From Brevundimonas sp. (GTDB lineage Bacteria; Pseudomonadota; Alphaproteobacteria; Caulobacterales; Caulobacteraceae), in contig NZ_JAVHLH010000038.1 of assembly GCF_031082345.1 (NCBI RefSeq), positions 1 through 15,813 of the forward strand: a stretch of 15,813 bases of DNA, in the 5' to 3' direction. Under the pieces are notes generated by a model. It had not been told where the DNA came from. It did no database searches and saw nothing but the letters and a program-made list of their open reading frames with translations. A program made the position numbers and the translations under genes. Positions 13,989 through 15,813 of this stretch are shown here, piece by piece; the first letter of the stretch is position 1; each line of letters starts with the position of its first letter.

Positions 13989-15392
13989 ATGTCTGTTCGC
14001 CGCCTGTTGCCGCCGTCCGTCTGCGCGGGGGTCCTGGCCCTGGCCCTGGCGAGCCCCGTCCTCGCCGATCCTGTCGACGATATCGTGCGGGACTATATGG
14101 AGGCCGCCCACATCCCCGGGGCCGCCGTGGCGGTGATCCAGGACGGCCGCGTGGTCAAGCTGGAGGGCTATGGCCAGGCCAACCTCGAATGGGAGGCGCC
14201 GGTCACGGCCGACACGCCGTTCCAGACCGCCTCGGCCTCGAAGGTCATCGCCGGCCTGGTCCTGATGCGGCTGGTCGAGCAGGGGACGCTGTCGCTGGAC
14301 GCGCCGGTCTCGACCTTCTTCCAGGCCGCGCCCGAAACCTGGCGCGCCATCACCGTGCGGCATCTGGCCGGGCATACATCCGGCCTGGCGGAGGCGCGGG
14401 GCCTGCCCAATACGGCCACGCCCGCCGAGGTCGCGGCTGAGGCGATGAAGCTGCCGCTGGCCTATCCGACGGGGACGGAGTCCCGCTACGGCCTGACCGA
14501 CTTCGTGGTCATGACGGCGATCATGGAGAAGGCCTCGGGCCTGAGCTATCCGGACCTGGTGCGGCGCGAGATCGTCGAACCGCTCGGGCTGACCCACACC
14601 GGTTTCATCATGATGCGCGAGACCGGCCCGGTCCGGGCCGCCGAGATCATGCCCGGCCGGGCGCGCGTCTACGGCTGGCGCGGCGGCGTCCAGCGCGACG
14701 AGGAGTTCATCTACCCTGTCCATGTCTATGCGGCCGGCGGCCTGTACAGCTCGGCCCGCGATCTGGCGGTGCTGATGGCGGCCCTCGAAGGCGGGCGTCT
14801 GCTGACGCCGGAGAGCTTCGCCCTGCTGACCTCGCCCGCGACGTTGAACGACGGGCGCGACGGCAGCTTCGGGGTCGGCTGGACCTTCGACCGCTACAAT
14901 GGACTGGCGACGGTGGGCCACACGGGCGGACCGGCGCTGGCGGACGTGATGCATGTGCCGTCAGAGAAGCTGACGGTGATCGCCCTGACCAACCAGCGCC
15001 GCTTCTACCCCCTGCTGTCGCACGCCATCGCCGACCTGAGCCTGCCCGCGCCGCCGGAGGCCTCGGCCATCGCCGACGCCCGGCCCGAGCTGACCGCCGG
15101 TCTGCGCCGGATGCTGGAGGCCGCCGTTGCGGGTCAGGTCGACCCGGCCGCCTTCGCCGACAATGCACGTGACGGCGCGGTCGGCTTCTATCAGGATTTC
15201 GGCCAGGCGATGCTGGTCGCCGTGGGTCCGCTTCAGGCCGTGGACCTGATGGACGAACGGGCCGGGGAGCCCGGCGAACTGCGCCGCCGGTATCGGGTGC
15301 GGTTCGAGCGGCGGACGCTGGACTTCGTGGTGCGGACCGACGCGGCGGGGCTGTTCTCCGAGGTCCGCCCCCTGTCCGGCGACGACCTCTAG
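13989..15392 (+). CDS. Secreted serine hydrolase, class C beta-lactamase/esterase superfamily
   Basis: A 467-residue protein. Signal peptide [20 protein letters not shown] and then A-S-P-V-L-A, with likely cleavage after A26, so periplasmic or exported. The beta-lactamase fold carries S82-A-S-K85 (the SxxK nucleophile motif in [12 protein letters not shown]) and HTG at about 311-313 in [10 protein letters not shown], the KTG equivalent. At the YxN position the protein has Y167-G-L ([12 protein letters not shown]), so the asparagine is replaced. [13 protein letters not shown] and [14 protein letters not shown] are conserved family blocks. About 110 extra C-terminal residues follow the catalytic domain. 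Such proteins are usually esterases, D-aminopeptidases or DD-peptidases, and true beta-lactamase activity is unlikely to be inferable. GGAG (13978-13981) is seven bases before the ATG. Its stop overlaps the convergent recF stop. Confidence 0.87.
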   Translation: MSVRRLLPPSVCAGVLALALASPVLADPVDDIVRDYMEAAHIPGAAVAVIQDGRVVKLEGYGQANLEWEAPVTADTPFQTASASKVIAGLVLMRLVEQGTLSLDAPVSTFFQAAPETWRAITVRHLAGHTSGLAEARGLPNTATPAEVAAEAMKLPLAYPTGTESRYGLTDFVVMTAIMEKASGLSYPDLVRREIVEPLGLTHTGFIMMRETGPVRAAEIMPGRARVYGWRGGVQRDEEFIYPVHVYAAGGLYSSARDLAVLMAALEGGRLLTPESFALLTSPATLNDGRDGSFGVGWTFDRYNGLATVGHTGGPALADVMHVPSEKLTVIALTNQRRFYPLLSHAIADLSLPAPPEASAIADARPELTAGLRRMLEAAVAGQVDPAAFADNARDGAVGFYQDFGQAMLVAVGPLQAVDLMDERAGEPGELRRRYRVRFERRTLDFVVRTDAAGLFSEVRPLSGDDL

Positions 15393-15813
15393 CCCTCGAC
15401 GGTCAGCGTCCCGCCCTCGACCCGCACGAACTGCGCCCGGCCGCGCAGCGGCTCGAACAGCTCGGCCTCGGTGCCGGTCAGGAAGGCCTGCAGACCCAGC
15501 GCCTCGATCTCGTCGAACAGGGCGGCGCGGCGGCGGGTGTCGAGGTGGGCCGGGGCCTCGTCCAGCAGCAGGATCGGCGCAGCCTGCTGGCCCGACAGGC
15601 GCGCGATCTGGGCGAGGATCAGGTTCAGCACCAGCGCCTTCTGCTCGCCCGACGAGCCCTCGGCGGCGGGCCGGTTCTTCTCGCGGTGCAGGGCGGTCAG
15701 GTCCGAGCGGTGCGGGCCGTAAAGCGAACGGCCGGCGGCGGCGTCGCGGGCGCGGCTGTTCGCCATGCCCTCGCGGATCGCCCCCGCGACGGCCTCGGCG
15801 CCGGCCCCGGCGG
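15389..15813 (-). CDS. recF: DNA replication and repair protein RecF (C-terminal part, cut by window edge)
   Basis: About 141 C-terminal codons are present; the N-terminal Walker A half lies beyond the window. [15 protein letters not shown] is the RecF block before the ABC signature. [20 protein letters not shown] contains the GEQK signature, and [23 protein letters not shown] is the Walker B/D-loop. [16 protein letters not shown] and a beta-strand ending [13 protein letters not shown] close the protein as expected. RecF is an SMC-like ATPase that loads RecA at gaps together with RecO and RecR. Just as in other RecF proteins, a GPHRSDL motif precedes GEQK. It converges with the serine hydrolase, sharing CTAG (15389-15392) as the two stop codons. 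In Caulobacter recF sits near dnaN/gyrB; whether that holds here lies outside the window. Confidence 0.95.
   Translation of the reverse strand, partial: AGAGAEAVAGAIREGMANSRARDAAAGRSLYGPHRSDLTALHREKNRPAAEGSSGEQKALVLNLILAQIARLSGQQAAPILLLDEAPAHLDTRRRAALFDEIEALGLQAFLTGTEAELFEPLRGRAQFVRVEGGTLTVEG

Overview
This window looks like chromosomal DNA from a Caulobacter/Brevundimonas-like alphaproteobacterium (Caulobacterales). The DNA is G+C-rich (about 70% by eye). The protein set is typically alphaproteobacterial: a divergent NDUFAF5/BioC-like methyltransferase with comF, then grxC-Nit-DUF1178, ubiG opposite lysC, lysC-ptsP, rodZ-ispG and prfA. It is a densely packed housekeeping region. I see no insertion sequence, prophage, CRISPR array, tRNA or rRNA, and no gene-free stretch above 300 bases.

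Layout, left to right. (1) 1-233, minus: the N-terminal part of a SAM-dependent methyltransferase, whose start codon overlaps that of comF (232-1038, plus). (2) 1087-3433, plus: a tight run of grxC, a Nit-family amidase, a DUF1178 zinc-ribbon protein and an AraC-type regulator, with starts and stops overlapping or a few bases apart. (3) 3465-3923, plus: a secreted DUF6265-like protein, converging with a small lipoprotein at 3940-4167, minus. (4) 4168-4371: a less G+C-rich spacer with a candidate promoter and an 18-codon micro-ORF. (5) ubiG (minus) diverges from lysC-ptsP (plus). (6) 8824-9014: a spacer with a perfect DnaA-box consensus and a CtrA-like half-site, followed by rodZ-ispG-GST (plus). 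(7) A TSUP permease (minus) that converges on the GST gene with shared stop bases. (8) prfA (plus), then a secreted serine hydrolase (plus), which shares its stop bases with the convergent recF (minus, cut by the window end).

How the genes work together. comF relates to DNA uptake or phosphoribosyl chemistry. grxC and the Nit amidase both touch glutathione (redox and metabolite repair). ubiG makes ubiquinone. lysC opens the aspartate-family pathway. ptsP is the nitrogen-PTS enzyme I, which in Caulobacter relatives links glutamine status to (p)ppGpp. rodZ and ispG serve cell shape and isoprenoid (hence lipid carrier) supply. prfA ends translation at UAA/UAG, and recF acts in recombinational repair.

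I found no new multi-gene defence or biosynthetic system. The points most worth a second look are the DnaA/CtrA-like sites before rodZ, the 4282-4368 micro-ORF with a possible leaderless promoter, the near-perfect 17-bp palindrome at 13913-13929, the genes that share palindromic start or stop tetranucleotides (CATG, CTAG), and the serine hydrolase sitting where prmC often follows prfA.
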